A stretch of DNA of 64,000 bases from Stutzerimonas stutzeri (GTDB lineage: Bacteria; Pseudomonadota; Gammaproteobacteria; Pseudomonadales; Pseudomonadaceae). Positions 1 to 9,516 of the stretch are shown piece by piece. The notes beneath the pieces are model-generated. The model saw only the letters and a program-made list of their open reading frames with translations. It made no database searches and had not been told where the DNA came from. Location of the stretch: contig NZ_JAGQFP010000001.1 of assembly GCF_019090095.1 (NCBI RefSeq), positions 310,001 to 374,000 of the forward strand. The letters run 5' to 3'. Each line of letters opens with the position of its first letter. The first letter of the stretch is position 1. Position numbers and translations under genes: made by a program.

Positions 1-1
1 C

Positions 2-889
2 GGCGAGCGGCCGCCGATCCAGCGACCTCGGGCTGCGGCTCGCTTTCAACGCGGCCTTGCCAGCCTGGTTCTGGCTGTTCTCGTTCTGCTGTACGGCGGC
101 CCAGTCATGGCCGAAGCGCCGGTCGATCCGTTCGCCGCAGCCGGCATCGAGCAGAAACCCGGCGCGCAGGTGCCGCTGGATCTGCACTTTCGCGACGTAG
201 ACGGCGAGCGCGTCACCTTTGACGACCTGTTCGAAGGGCGCCCAGTGATTCTCGCGCCGGTCTATTACCGCTGCCCGAACGTCTGCGGCGCGCAACTTTC
301 CAGCCTGTTCAACCTGTTGTTGGCGCTGTCCTTCGAGCTCGGCAAGGATTACGAGGTGATCGCGTTCAGCATCGACCCACGTGAGACCCCGCAAGATGCC
401 GAGGCCGAGCGCGCCAAGCTGCGCAAGCGCTGGCCGCAGCTGGTGGATTCGCCGCATGTGCACTTCCTCAGCGAAGTCGCGCCAGCGGCTCGCCCAGAGC
501 CGGACCCTGCGCATCAGGCGGCCGGCCGTACGCTGGCCGAGGCGATCGGCTTTGCCTACAGCTGGGATCCGCAGATTCAGGAATTCGCCCATGCCTCGGC
601 CGTCGCCACCCTCAGCCCGGCGGGCAAGCTGGTGCGCTGGCTTTACGGCCTCGGTTATCAACCGGACGACATGCGCCTGGCGCTGACTGACGCCGGCGAG
701 GGCAAGGTCGGATCGCTGGGCGACCAGCTGCTGCTGCTCTGTTACCACTACAACCCGCGCACCGGTGGCTACGACAACCTGGTCATCGGTGCGCTACAGG
801 TCGGTGGCATCGGCACCACGCTCGCGCTGGGCGGCTTCATTGGCGTCACGCTCTGGCGCGAGCACCGCAAGCGGAAGGTGGACGCATGA
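2..889 (+). CDS. SCO1/SenC family copper chaperone (5' end outside window)
   Basis: SCO/SenC thioredoxin-fold protein expected to deliver copper to the CuA site of cytochrome oxidase in the periplasm. The reading frame is open from base 2. Upstream of the internal ATG at 107 it encodes a hydrophobic stretch (LASLVLAVLVLLYGG) ending in VMA-E, a typical signal peptide, so the ATG at 107 is not the start. The redox/copper motif CPNVC follows PVYYR, and the conserved aspartate (FSIDPRETP) and histidine (EFAHAS) regions are present. A C-terminal hydrophobic segment (GIGTTLALGGFIGVTLW) may anchor the protein. The stop overlaps the coxB start by 4 bp (ATGA), so it is translationally coupled to the oxidase it is expected to serve. 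Confidence 0.93.
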   Translation, partial: GERPPIQRPRAAARFQRGLASLVLAVLVLLYGGPVMAEAPVDPFAAAGIEQKPGAQVPLDLHFRDVDGERVTFDDLFEGRPVILAPVYYRCPNVCGAQLSSLFNLLLALSFELGKDYEVIAFSIDPRETPQDAEAERAKLRKRWPQLVDSPHVHFLSEVAPAARPEPDPAHQAAGRTLAEAIGFAYSWDPQIQEFAHASAVATLSPAGKLVRWLYGLGYQPDDMRLALTDAGEGKVGSLGDQLLLLCYHYNPRTGGYDNLVIGALQVGGIGTTLALGGFIGVTLWREHRKRKVDA

Positions 890-1854
890 ACGAGACCTTT
901 GTCCGCTTCTGGCCGCAAGCGGCGTCCCAGTACGCCGGCAACGTCGACTGGCTGGTCTTCGCGTTCACCGGGATGATGATGTTTTTCGTGGTGCCCGTGT
1001 TCGTCCTGCTGGTGCTGTTCTCGTTCCGCTACCGCAAGGGCACCCAGGTGCCGCGCGACCATCGTCCGCGCGGCAGCATGAAGGTCGAGATGACCTGGAT
1101 CGCCTTGCCCTTCGTCGGCGCCATGGTCATCTACCTCGTCTCCGCCAAGCTCTATTACGAGGTGCGCACGCCGCCGCCGGACGCCATGGAAATACAGGTC
1201 GTCGCCAAGCAGTGGATGTGGAAGTTCCAACACCCGGGCGGCCAGCGCGAGATCAACACGCTGCATGTGCCGGTCGATCAGGCCATCAAGCTCAACATGA
1301 TCTCCCAGGACGTGATTCACAGCCTGTATTTCCCGGCCCTGCGGGTAAAGCAGGATCTGCTGCCCGGGCGTTACACCCAGCTCTGGTTCAAGGCTACCAA
1401 GACCGGTCGCTTCCAGGCCTATTGCGCCGAGTACTGCGGCACCGACCACTCGCGGATGTTGGCCGATCTGGTCATCCTGCCGGCGCAGGAATATGCCGCC
1501 TGGCTGGAACAGGCCGGCACCTCCGAAAGCCTGGCCGACCAGGGCGGCGCGCTGTTCCGCCAGTTCGGTTGCAGCGGTTGCCACGGCGCTGCCAACGTGG
1601 CCCATGCGCCCAACCTGGCCGGTCTCTACGGCCGTCGGGTGGCGTTGCAGAACGGCGAGTCGGTGCTGGCCGACGACAGCTACATCCGTGACAGCATCCT
1701 GTTGCCGAACAAGCAGGTGGTCGCGGGCTTCGAGCCCATCATGCCCAGCTTCGACAATGTGCTGGATGAGGAAGCGGTGCTGCGCCTTACCGCCTATATC
1801 AAGTCTTTGGGCCACGCCGGCGAAGGCGGGGAGGATGACCCTGATGCGCCCTGA
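886..1854 (+). CDS. coxB: cytochrome c oxidase subunit II with fused cytochrome c (caa3 type)
   Basis: Subunit II of a heme-copper oxidase. It accepts electrons at CuA and passes them to subunit I. Two N-terminal transmembrane helices (about residues 20-45 and 68-90) precede a cupredoxin domain with the CuA signature AYCAEYCGTDHSRM (C-x3-C-x3-H) and an upstream histidine in VIHSLYFP. The C-terminal 90 residues are a fused cytochrome c domain with one CSGCH heme motif and a later MPSF methionine ligand candidate. This fusion defines caa3-type enzymes. ATG overlaps the SCO1 stop; subunit I follows after about 48 bp. Confidence 0.95.
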   Translation: MNETFVRFWPQAASQYAGNVDWLVFAFTGMMMFFVVPVFVLLVLFSFRYRKGTQVPRDHRPRGSMKVEMTWIALPFVGAMVIYLVSAKLYYEVRTPPPDAMEIQVVAKQWMWKFQHPGGQREINTLHVPVDQAIKLNMISQDVIHSLYFPALRVKQDLLPGRYTQLWFKATKTGRFQAYCAEYCGTDHSRMLADLVILPAQEYAAWLEQAGTSESLADQGGALFRQFGCSGCHGAANVAHAPNLAGLYGRRVALQNGESVLADDSYIRDSILLPNKQVVAGFEPIMPSFDNVLDEEAVLRLTAYIKSLGHAGEGGEDDPDAP

Positions 1855-1902
1855 AACGATCCGCGCTGAAAGCGCCTTGCCTCGGCACAGGAGTCTGCCC
1901 CG

Positions 1903-3514
<1,612 letters not shown>

Positions 3515-3528
<14 letters not shown>

Positions 3529-4162
3529 GCAATACCTCGCCGAGCAGTTCAGTACCGCCTCGCAGCAGCGCGAGGCGACCTATCTGGGCATGTGGCTGTT
3601 CCTGGCCACGGAAATCATGATGTTCGGCGCCTTGTTTCTGGTGATCGGCTATTACCGCCTGCATTACCCGCAGGCCGTCGCCGAGGCGGTGCATCATCTG
3701 CATTTCCTGCTGGCCGGCTTCAACAGCGCGTTGCTGCTCACAGCCAGCCTGTGCATGAGCCTGGTGGTCAAGGCCTCGCGCCAGGAGTACCACCAGCATG
3801 TGCAGCTCTGGCTGGTGCTGGCGGCCTTGCTGGGGCTGGGGTTTCTCGGCCTGAAGGGCTTCGAGTACGCCTGGGAATACCGCGAAGGGCTGTTGCCGGG
3901 CTCGCCCAACGAGTCGCCGCTGAAGAATCCGGGGTCGCGGCTGTACATGGTCATCTACCTGTTCGCCACGGCGTTGCATGCCTTGCACGTGTCGATCGCC
4001 GTGGTGCTGGCGCTGGGGATGGCGGCCCGTATTCATGTCGGCCACATGAAGCTGCCCGAGCGCGCCATTACCCTGGAAATGGTCGGCCTCTACTGGCATC
4101 TGGTCGATGTCATCTGGATTCTGCTGTACCCCGCGTTGTACCTGCTCGGGAGGCCCGCATGA
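3515..4162 (+). CDS. ctaE: cytochrome c oxidase subunit III
   Basis: Membrane subunit III that stabilises the oxidase core. 215 aa from the ATG at 3515 ([13 protein letters not shown]), with the usual pattern [32 protein letters not shown], and a C-terminal [10 protein letters not shown] ... [18 protein letters not shown]. An in-frame alternative start upstream at 3326 would extend it across the end of subunit I and is rejected, because the family begins near this ATG. The start overlaps the subunit I stop by 14 bp, so the operon is tightly packed. Confidence 0.94.
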
Positions 4163-4425
4163 GTCTTCGCAATCTGTTGCTGACCTACCTCGGCCTGATC
4201 CTGCTGCTGACCGCCAATGTGCTCCTGGCGCTGTGGTTACCCGCCTGGTCCGACTGGGCTTTGCTCGGGGCAGCGGGGCAGGCGGCACTGGTGCTGTTCG
4301 GCTTCATGCAACTGGGCCAGCACTCGGCGTTGGTGCGCTTCTTCGCGCTGGGTGCCGGGTTCTGGCTGCTGTTGATGTTCACCCTGACGCTCACCGATCT
4401 GTTGACGCGCCAGGCAGGCTTCTGA
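4159..4425 (+). CDS. cytochrome c oxidase subunit IV (prokaryotic COX4 family)
   Basis: 88-residue membrane protein with three hydrophobic segments (LLLTYLGLILLLTANVLLALWL, ALLGAAGQAALVLFGFMQL, FFALGAGFWLLLMFTLTLTDLL), matching the small subunit IV that ends bacterial aa3/caa3 operons. Start ATG overlaps the subunit III stop by 4 bp. It is the last gene of the operon. The next gene on the opposite strand, a decayed ZIP transporter, ends 9 bp away, and no strong terminator hairpin is visible between them. Confidence 0.85.
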   Translation: MSLRNLLLTYLGLILLLTANVLLALWLPAWSDWALLGAAGQAALVLFGFMQLGQHSALVRFFALGAGFWLLLMFTLTLTDLLTRQAGF

Positions 4426-4433
4426 GCGTCTGC

Positions 4434-4959
4434 TCAGGCGCCCGCTTTGCTCAGAACGAACGCCACCAGAAAGCCGACCCCAGTAATGATCCCGGTCAGG
4501 TCGTGGGTGGTTTCGAATGCTTCGGGAATCATCGTATCCACCAGCATGGCGAGAATGGCCCCGGCTGCAACGGCGGTGGTGAGCGCAATCGCCTCGGGCG
4601 GTACGCCTTGGAACAAGCCCCCGCCCGGGGTCGGGCCTCCCACAAAACGCTGCGGTGTTCACCCGACACAGAGATGCTCTCCCAAACAACCGAACACCAA
4701 AGTAGCGATGCCCGCTGGAGTATCGGCGCACGCCAACCCTGTGGGAGTCGCGACTCGCGGCGAATGCGGGTTTTCGGCCACCTCAATGGCAAAAAAGGCT
4801 TCGGCCCGGGGTCGGGCCTCCCACAAAGCGCTGCGGTGTTCACCTCTGAGCATCGGCGCACACCGAACCTGTGGTAGTCGCGACTCGCGGTGAATGCGGG
4901 CTGATGCCGATCACGATGGACTCGGGGATGCCATCAAGCAGCGCGCCCACCGCAATCGT
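4434..4959 (-). pseudogene. ZIP-family metal transporter remnant, split by REP sequences
   Basis: Two separated pieces of one ZIP transporter gene are recognisable on the minus strand. At 4900-4959 the frame reads TIAVGALLDGIPESIVIGIS, the conserved ZIP helix with the GIPE metal motif. At 4434-4625 it reads FQGVPPEAIALTTAVAAGAI and continues to the natural C-terminus (LVDTMIPEAFE, VAFVLSKAGA, stop). Between them lie about 275 bp of REP-type repeats that replace the middle of the gene, and a stop codon lies directly upstream of the first piece. The N-terminal half is missing. The remnant is not functional. Confidence 0.8.
4620..4900. repeat. REP/BIME cluster inside the ZIP remnant
   Basis: Two direct copies of a 40-base unit beginning GCCCGGGGTCGGGCCTCCCA lie at about 4622-4662 and 4804-4843. 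Two copies of a unit ending GTCGCGACTCGCGG-GAATGCGGG lie at about 4720-4769 and 4851-4900. The two unit types are inverted relative to each other (both contain the TGTGGGAG / CTCCCACA end), as in Pseudomonas REP pairs. They are responsible for ORF-like frames on both strands here; none looks coding. Confidence 0.75.
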
Positions 4960-4977
4960 CCGACCGCCACAGCATCT

Positions 4978-6129
4978 TTAGCCGCCCGCGCGCTTCATGC
5001 ACGCCAGGTGACGGTCATTGACCCGGTTGGCAAACCAGGCGGTGGTCAGGTTGCGGGTGATCTTCGGACTCTCCAGGCGGATGCCGGGCAGCACCGCTCG
5101 CGGCAAGGGCTTGCCCGCGCGCTTTTCGGCCAGCGCGAACACGCGCTCATACAGCGTGGTTTTCTCGAAGCCGTGAGTGTCGCCGCGTTCCAGCGCGTTG
5201 CGGATGGCCGTCTCGCTCATGTCCAGCTTGCCCGCCAGCGAACGCACCGCGCGCTCGGTCTGTCCGGCCTTGCTACTGCCGTGGATGATCAGATCGCCAT
5301 CGAGGGCCAGTTTGATCCCGCTGGCGCGGCTGACCGCGGCCTGAAACGCGGCGTTACGGCTGGCGTACCAACCGGCATTGAAATCGGCGAAGCGATACAG
5401 CGGCTGGGTGTAGCTGGCCGGGTAGTCGAGCAGGTGGGCAATGCCGAAGTACATGCCCCCACGGCGGCTGAACACTTCGTCGCGGATCGAGCCCTTGCGC
5501 TCGTAGGGGTAGTCCCACCGGCGGTCCTCGGCGAAGGCGATGCTGACCTGCATCGGGCCACCGGTCTTGACCGGGTTGAGCGTGCCGAACAGCTGCTTGC
5601 CCAGCGGCATGATGCTGAGAAAGTCGTCGAAGATCAGGCTCAGCTGTTCCTCGGTACGCACCTTGTCCAGGCGTTCGTTATAGGTCTTGCCGTTGGGCGA
5701 GCGGACGTCCAGTGCCGCGTTGACGACGAATTGCGGGACGTGCAGCCGGAACGCGCGGCGGTAGATCTCTTCACGCGCGATCTTCGCCAGCCCCGGCACG
5801 GCCGGGGTCGCCTGAAACGTCGACTCCTGCGCGGTGACGGCCAGTACCGCGCAGATGTTCTCGTTGCTCGGCGGGATATCCAGCGCATCGAAGGCGCTGT
5901 AGATGTCCCTTGCCCAGCCCTGGCGATCGGCAATGTTGCTGGGAATCAACCGGACGATCTTCGCCCGTACCTCATCCGGCTGTGGCGCAGGTGTTTTCGG
6001 CTGCTGAATGCCGCAGCCGGTCAGGCCGAGCAGCAGGGCGGCAACTAACGCGCCCGTGAGTCGGCGCGTGGCGGGAGCAACCTGAACGTCGCCCGCCGCA
6101 GCACGGTGGTTGAATATGTGGGCAGTCAT
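4978..6129 (-). CDS. DUF1615 family lipoprotein
   Basis: About 383 aa. From the ATG at 6129 (MTAHIFNH) there is a hydrophobic signal segment (LTGALVAALLLGLTGC) ending in a lipobox-like LTGC, so this is a probable outer-membrane or periplasmic lipoprotein. The body (DEVRAKIVRLIPSNIADRQG, AQESTFQATPAVPGL, VKTGGPMQVSIAFAED, GRGGMYFGIAHLLDYP-like segment) matches the DUF1615 family of proteobacterial lipoproteins with no known function. An upstream in-frame start at 6198 would put 69 extra bases before the signal peptide and is less likely. It is divergent from the GH15 gene. Confidence 0.8.
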   Translation of the reverse strand: MTAHIFNHRAAAGDVQVAPATRRLTGALVAALLLGLTGCGIQQPKTPAPQPDEVRAKIVRLIPSNIADRQGWARDIYSAFDALDIPPSNENICAVLAVTAQESTFQATPAVPGLAKIAREEIYRRAFRLHVPQFVVNAALDVRSPNGKTYNERLDKVRTEEQLSLIFDDFLSIMPLGKQLFGTLNPVKTGGPMQVSIAFAEDRRWDYPYERKGSIRDEVFSRRGGMYFGIAHLLDYPASYTQPLYRFADFNAGWYASRNAAFQAAVSRASGIKLALDGDLIIHGSSKAGQTERAVRSLAGKLDMSETAIRNALERGDTHGFEKTTLYERVFALAEKRAGKPLPRAVLPGIRLESPKITRNLTTAWFANRVNDRHLACMKRAGG

Positions 6130-6358
6130 GCGGTCCCGAATGTGATCAGTGATGAGATTCGGACAGTAAAACAGACGAAGCCGTTCTATGGCGATCACTG
6201 CCCCTGTTCGGCCTCCGTGGGTTCATGCACCCACGGCTGCGAAGCCTCCGAAGGCGGGAGCGATGGCAGACGCACCGAACGCCTGGTGCCGAAAGGGCTC
6301 GAATCATGGAGGTCGGCGATTGGCTGGCACGCTGTTTCGAACAAGACGAGGCTCTGTG

Positions 6359-8197
6359 ATGACCTGCTCCTCGAACCCATCCGCCGACTATCCCGCGATC
6401 AGCTCCTTGGCAGCGCTAGGCGATGGTCATTCAATCGCACTGATAGGCCCCGATGGTGGGCTCGAATGGTTCTGCCCGCGCCGTTTCGACGCGTCGCCGC
6501 TGTTCTGGCCGCTGATCGACCGTACCCGAGGCGGGCGGCTGCGTCTGGCGGCACAAGGCGTTGCGAAACCTCGAATGCGCTATCTGGACGACACCGCCGT
6601 GCTCGAGCAGCAGTGGGCGACAGCCGAGGGCGAAGCACGGGTAACGCTGGGCATGGTCTGGCCGGCGGACGAGCAGGGGCAGCGTTTGTTGTGGTGCGTC
6701 GAGGGTGTGTCAGGTGAGGTGATGTTCGAGCTGACCGTCGATCCAGCGGAAGGCTTCGGCGACGCCCCGGTGCGTTGGTCGCTGGACGACACCGGGCAGC
6801 TTCGGGCCGACGAGCCGCCGTTGCGATTCGACGCCGAGTGCCCGTTCGAACGCACCGACAGGGGCTGGTGCGGCCGACGTTCAGTCAAGGCCGGCGAACG
6901 CTTTACCGTGGCGCTGCAGGTTGGGCTCGATTCAACCTTGCCGACGTCGCTGTCCTCCGCGCAACGCTGGTCGCGCATGGACGCCACGGCCGAGGCCTGG
7001 CGGGCCTGGAGCAGGAAGCTGCGCTGCCCCGACCGGTATCGTGAGCTGATCGTGCGCAGCGCCATCACGCTCAAGTTGTTGATCCACGAGCCGACCGGCG
7101 CAGTGGTCGCGGCAGGCACCACCTCGCTGCCCGAAGCGCTAGGCGGCACGCGTAACTGGGACTACCGCTACACCTGGTTCCGCGACGCCGGGCTGACCCT
7201 CGCCGCGCTGTTCAGCCTCGGCTGCCATGATGAGGCCCACCGCTGGGCGCAATGGCTGCAGAACACCGTCGAGCGGCACGGGCTGCCACTGCAGACGTTT
7301 TACACGGTCGACGGCGAGCCGACGCCCGACGAGCACGCTGTCGAGGATGTCGAAGGCTACCGTGGCTCGACGCCGGTACGTACCGGCAATGCTGCCAATA
7401 ATCAGCGTCAGCTCGATATCTACGGCGAACTGCTCGAGTGCGTTTACATCTGCGATGACATGAACGCGCCGGCATTGCGTGGGCATTGGCCGCACATGCG
7501 TGCGGCCGCCGACTTCATCGCCGCGCACTGGCGCGAACCGGGGCAGGGCATCTGGGAGGTGCGTAGCGAACCCAGCCAGTTTGTGCATTCGAAGGTCATG
7601 GCCTGGGCCGGGCTGCAGCGCGCCTTGTGGTTGCAAACGCGCCACGCGTTGGAAGCCGACGCGGCGACTTGGCGGCGCGAAGCCGAGGCGATTCGCGAGC
7701 AGTTACTGAGAGAAGGTCTCAGTGCGGACGGCAGTCACTTCATCCGTGCCTACGCTGACGAAGGCCTGGATGCCGCATTGCTGTTGCTGGCGCGCAGCGG
7801 CTTTGTCGGCGGCGAGGAGCCGTTGTTTCGCCACACGGTCGATGCCGTGCGCGACGCCCTGGTGATCGAAGACCGGCCCTGGTTACTGCGCCGTTACCAC
7901 CCGCGCGCGGTGGATGGGCTGAGCGGCCGCGAGGGCGCTTTCGTAATCTGCAGTTTCTGGCTGGTCGAGGCGCTGGTGATGGTCGGTGCACACGCCGAGG
8001 CCGAGAACCTGTTCGAGCGCATGCGCGACCTGCAGGGCGAGTTCGGCCTGTTTGCCGAGGAAATCGACCCCACGAACGGTGCCCAGCGTGGCAACGTGCC
8101 TCAGGCGTTCTCGCACGTCGGGCTGATCAACGCCGCCCTGCGGCTGAGCGAAGGCACCCCGGTGCCGGGCGAAACGGCGCCGCTGTCGGCCCATTGA
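6359..8197 (+). CDS. glycoside hydrolase family 15 protein (glucoamylase/trehalase-like)
   Basis: About 612 aa with the GH15 architecture: an N-terminal beta-sandwich-like region starting ISSLAALGDGHSIALIGPDG and a C-terminal alpha/alpha-barrel with the signature GGTRNWDYRYTWFRDAGLTL around residue 265. Such cytosolic proteins hydrolyse alpha-linked glucose polymers or trehalose; the substrate cannot be set from sequence alone. The ATG at 6359 (MTCSSNPSADYP) follows a GAGG ribosome site. The frame stays open to 6188, but that extension is low-complexity and not family-like. No signal peptide was seen. Confidence 0.87.
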   Translation: MTCSSNPSADYPAISSLAALGDGHSIALIGPDGGLEWFCPRRFDASPLFWPLIDRTRGGRLRLAAQGVAKPRMRYLDDTAVLEQQWATAEGEARVTLGMVWPADEQGQRLLWCVEGVSGEVMFELTVDPAEGFGDAPVRWSLDDTGQLRADEPPLRFDAECPFERTDRGWCGRRSVKAGERFTVALQVGLDSTLPTSLSSAQRWSRMDATAEAWRAWSRKLRCPDRYRELIVRSAITLKLLIHEPTGAVVAAGTTSLPEALGGTRNWDYRYTWFRDAGLTLAALFSLGCHDEAHRWAQWLQNTVERHGLPLQTFYTVDGEPTPDEHAVEDVEGYRGSTPVRTGNAANNQRQLDIYGELLECVYICDDMNAPALRGHWPHMRAAADFIAAHWREPGQGIWEVRSEPSQFVHSKVMAWAGLQRALWLQTRHALEADAATWRREAEAIREQLLREGLSADGSHFIRAYADEGLDAALLLLARSGFVGGEEPLFRHTVDAVRDALVIEDRPWLLRRYHPRAVDGLSGREGAFVICSFWLVEALVMVGAHAEAENLFERMRDLQGEFGLFAEEIDPTNGAQRGNVPQAFSHVGLINAALRLSEGTPVPGETAPLSAH

Positions 8198-8340
8198 CTG
8201 ATGCTGGCCAGCAAACCCAACAGACGTGCAGCCATTGCTCTCAGCAGCTTGTCGCCGTCCGGTGATCGCTTTCATCGGTGGCTTCGTGCTCTTCATTCAA
8301 GATCACCCATCCACCGACTCATCTGCATAGGAGAACGTGC

Positions 8341-9015
8341 ATGCTTCGCCACCTGGTATTCGATGTGAACGAAACACTGCTGGATGTCGCCGCGCTCGAT
8401 CCGCTATTCGAGCGCCTGTTTGGCGATAGGGAGAGTCGGGTCGAATGGTTTCTGACGTTGGAAGAAGGCTGGTTGACCGCCACCATCGTCGATAACTTCC
8501 AGCCCTTCGGCGAACTGGCCAAGGCGGCGTTGGTGATGGTCGGGCATCGACGCGGCGTAACGGTGAGCGAGGCCCAGTGCCAGGAACTGGTCGATGGCAT
8601 GAAGTGCTTGCCCGCCCATCCGGACGTGCGTCAAGCACTCGACCAACTGCGCGGCGAGGGGTTCTGCCTGTCTGCCTTGTCCAACGGCAGTCTGCAGGCG
8701 GTACGCCACCAGCTGGAGTCGGCAGACCTGGCCAACAGCTTCGATGCCGTTCTGTCAGTGGAGGAGGTGAAGCGTTACAAACCGGCACCGGAGCCTTATC
8801 GAATGGTCGCCGAGCGCCACGGCATTGGCCTGGACGAGATGATGATGGTCGCCGCTCATGCCTGGGACATTACCGGCGCGGCGGTTGCCGGTTGCCGTAC
8901 CGCGTTCATCGCCCGACCGGGCAAGGTGCTCAATCCGGCCGGCAGCCAGCCGGACTTGCACAGTAGTGATCTACAAGAATTTGCGGCACAGGTCACGGCC
9001 TGGCGTCAGCACTGA
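8341..9015 (+). CDS. haloacid dehalogenase, type II (HAD superfamily)
   Basis: 224 aa. N-terminal LVFDVNETLLD carries the HAD motif I nucleophile aspartate. SNGS (motif II), K in EEVKRYKPAPEPYRM (motif III) and a final AAHAWDITGA (motif IV) are present in order. The type II L-2-haloacid dehalogenase subfamily is suggested by the DVNETLLD and ALSNGS motifs. The substrate may be another small acid. The ATG has an AGGAGAA ribosome site 5-10 bases upstream; an in-frame start at 8278 lacks one. Confidence 0.85.
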   Translation: MLRHLVFDVNETLLDVAALDPLFERLFGDRESRVEWFLTLEEGWLTATIVDNFQPFGELAKAALVMVGHRRGVTVSEAQCQELVDGMKCLPAHPDVRQALDQLRGEGFCLSALSNGSLQAVRHQLESADLANSFDAVLSVEEVKRYKPAPEPYRMVAERHGIGLDEMMMVAAHAWDITGAAVAGCRTAFIARPGKVLNPAGSQPDLHSSDLQEFAAQVTAWRQH

Positions 9016-9023
9016 CGCCAGGC
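8998..9023. terminator. hairpin over the end of the dehalogenase gene
   Basis: Perfect 11-bp inverted repeat (GCCTGGCGTCA / TGACGCCAGGC) with a 4-base loop, overlapping the dehalogenase stop codon and lying 11 bp before the convergent DUF1641 stop. No T-run follows on either side, so it may be a weak bidirectional terminator or an mRNA-end stabiliser. Confidence 0.5.
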
Positions 9024-9033
9024 TCGCGTTGTC

Positions 9034-9516
9034 TCACTGCTCCGTCTTTTTGCCGCTGAAGGCGGTGATGGGCTTTTCCGGTTCCTTGTCCAACCCGCCA
9101 GCGAACGACTTGAGCCCTTCGATGATCGGCGTCAGCGCCGCCCAGAGTTCGTCGTCATGCAGCATCTTGTAGGCACCGGTCACACCCGGCGCCTCGTCGT
9201 GCTTGCCGTCGGGCTTGTAGTGGCCGATCGCATGAAACGCATCCTGTAAGGCGAACACCACCTTGCAGAATTGCGCCGGCTCGATGCGCGACAGCGCCAT
9301 GCCGAGAATCGACAGGTTCTGAACGGCGTTGAGCGAGCCCTCCTTGCTCATCCCGTCGACCAGCACCTTGAGCACCCGGTCGTGCGAGCCGGCCAGGTCG
9401 TTGGCAAACCGCAGCACGCCGCGCTGGTGCAGGGTATCGAGGAGGGTGTCGAGCTCTTCGCGCGCGCTGGGGCCGATCGGCGTCGGCTTGACGTCGTAGT
9501 CGATTCGCTGGGCCAT
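9034..9516 (-). CDS. DUF1641 family protein, formate dehydrogenase partner
   Basis: 160 aa, starting MAQRIDYDVKP. The DUF1641 region (HQRGVLRFANDLAGSHDRVLKVLVDGMSKE split over several helices, and GAYKMLHDDELWAALTPIIE) is typical of the small helical protein encoded next to FdhA-type formate dehydrogenases in Bacillus and Pseudomonas. Its start codon overlaps the fdhA stop by one base, so the two are co-translated. Its function is unknown; a role in assembly or electron transfer of the dehydrogenase is inferred from linkage only. Confidence 0.85.
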   Translation of the reverse strand: MAQRIDYDVKPTPIGPSAREELDTLLDTLHQRGVLRFANDLAGSHDRVLKVLVDGMSKEGSLNAVQNLSILGMALSRIEPAQFCKVVFALQDAFHAIGHYKPDGKHDEAPGVTGAYKMLHDDELWAALTPIIEGLKSFAGGLDKEPEKPITAFSGKKTEQ

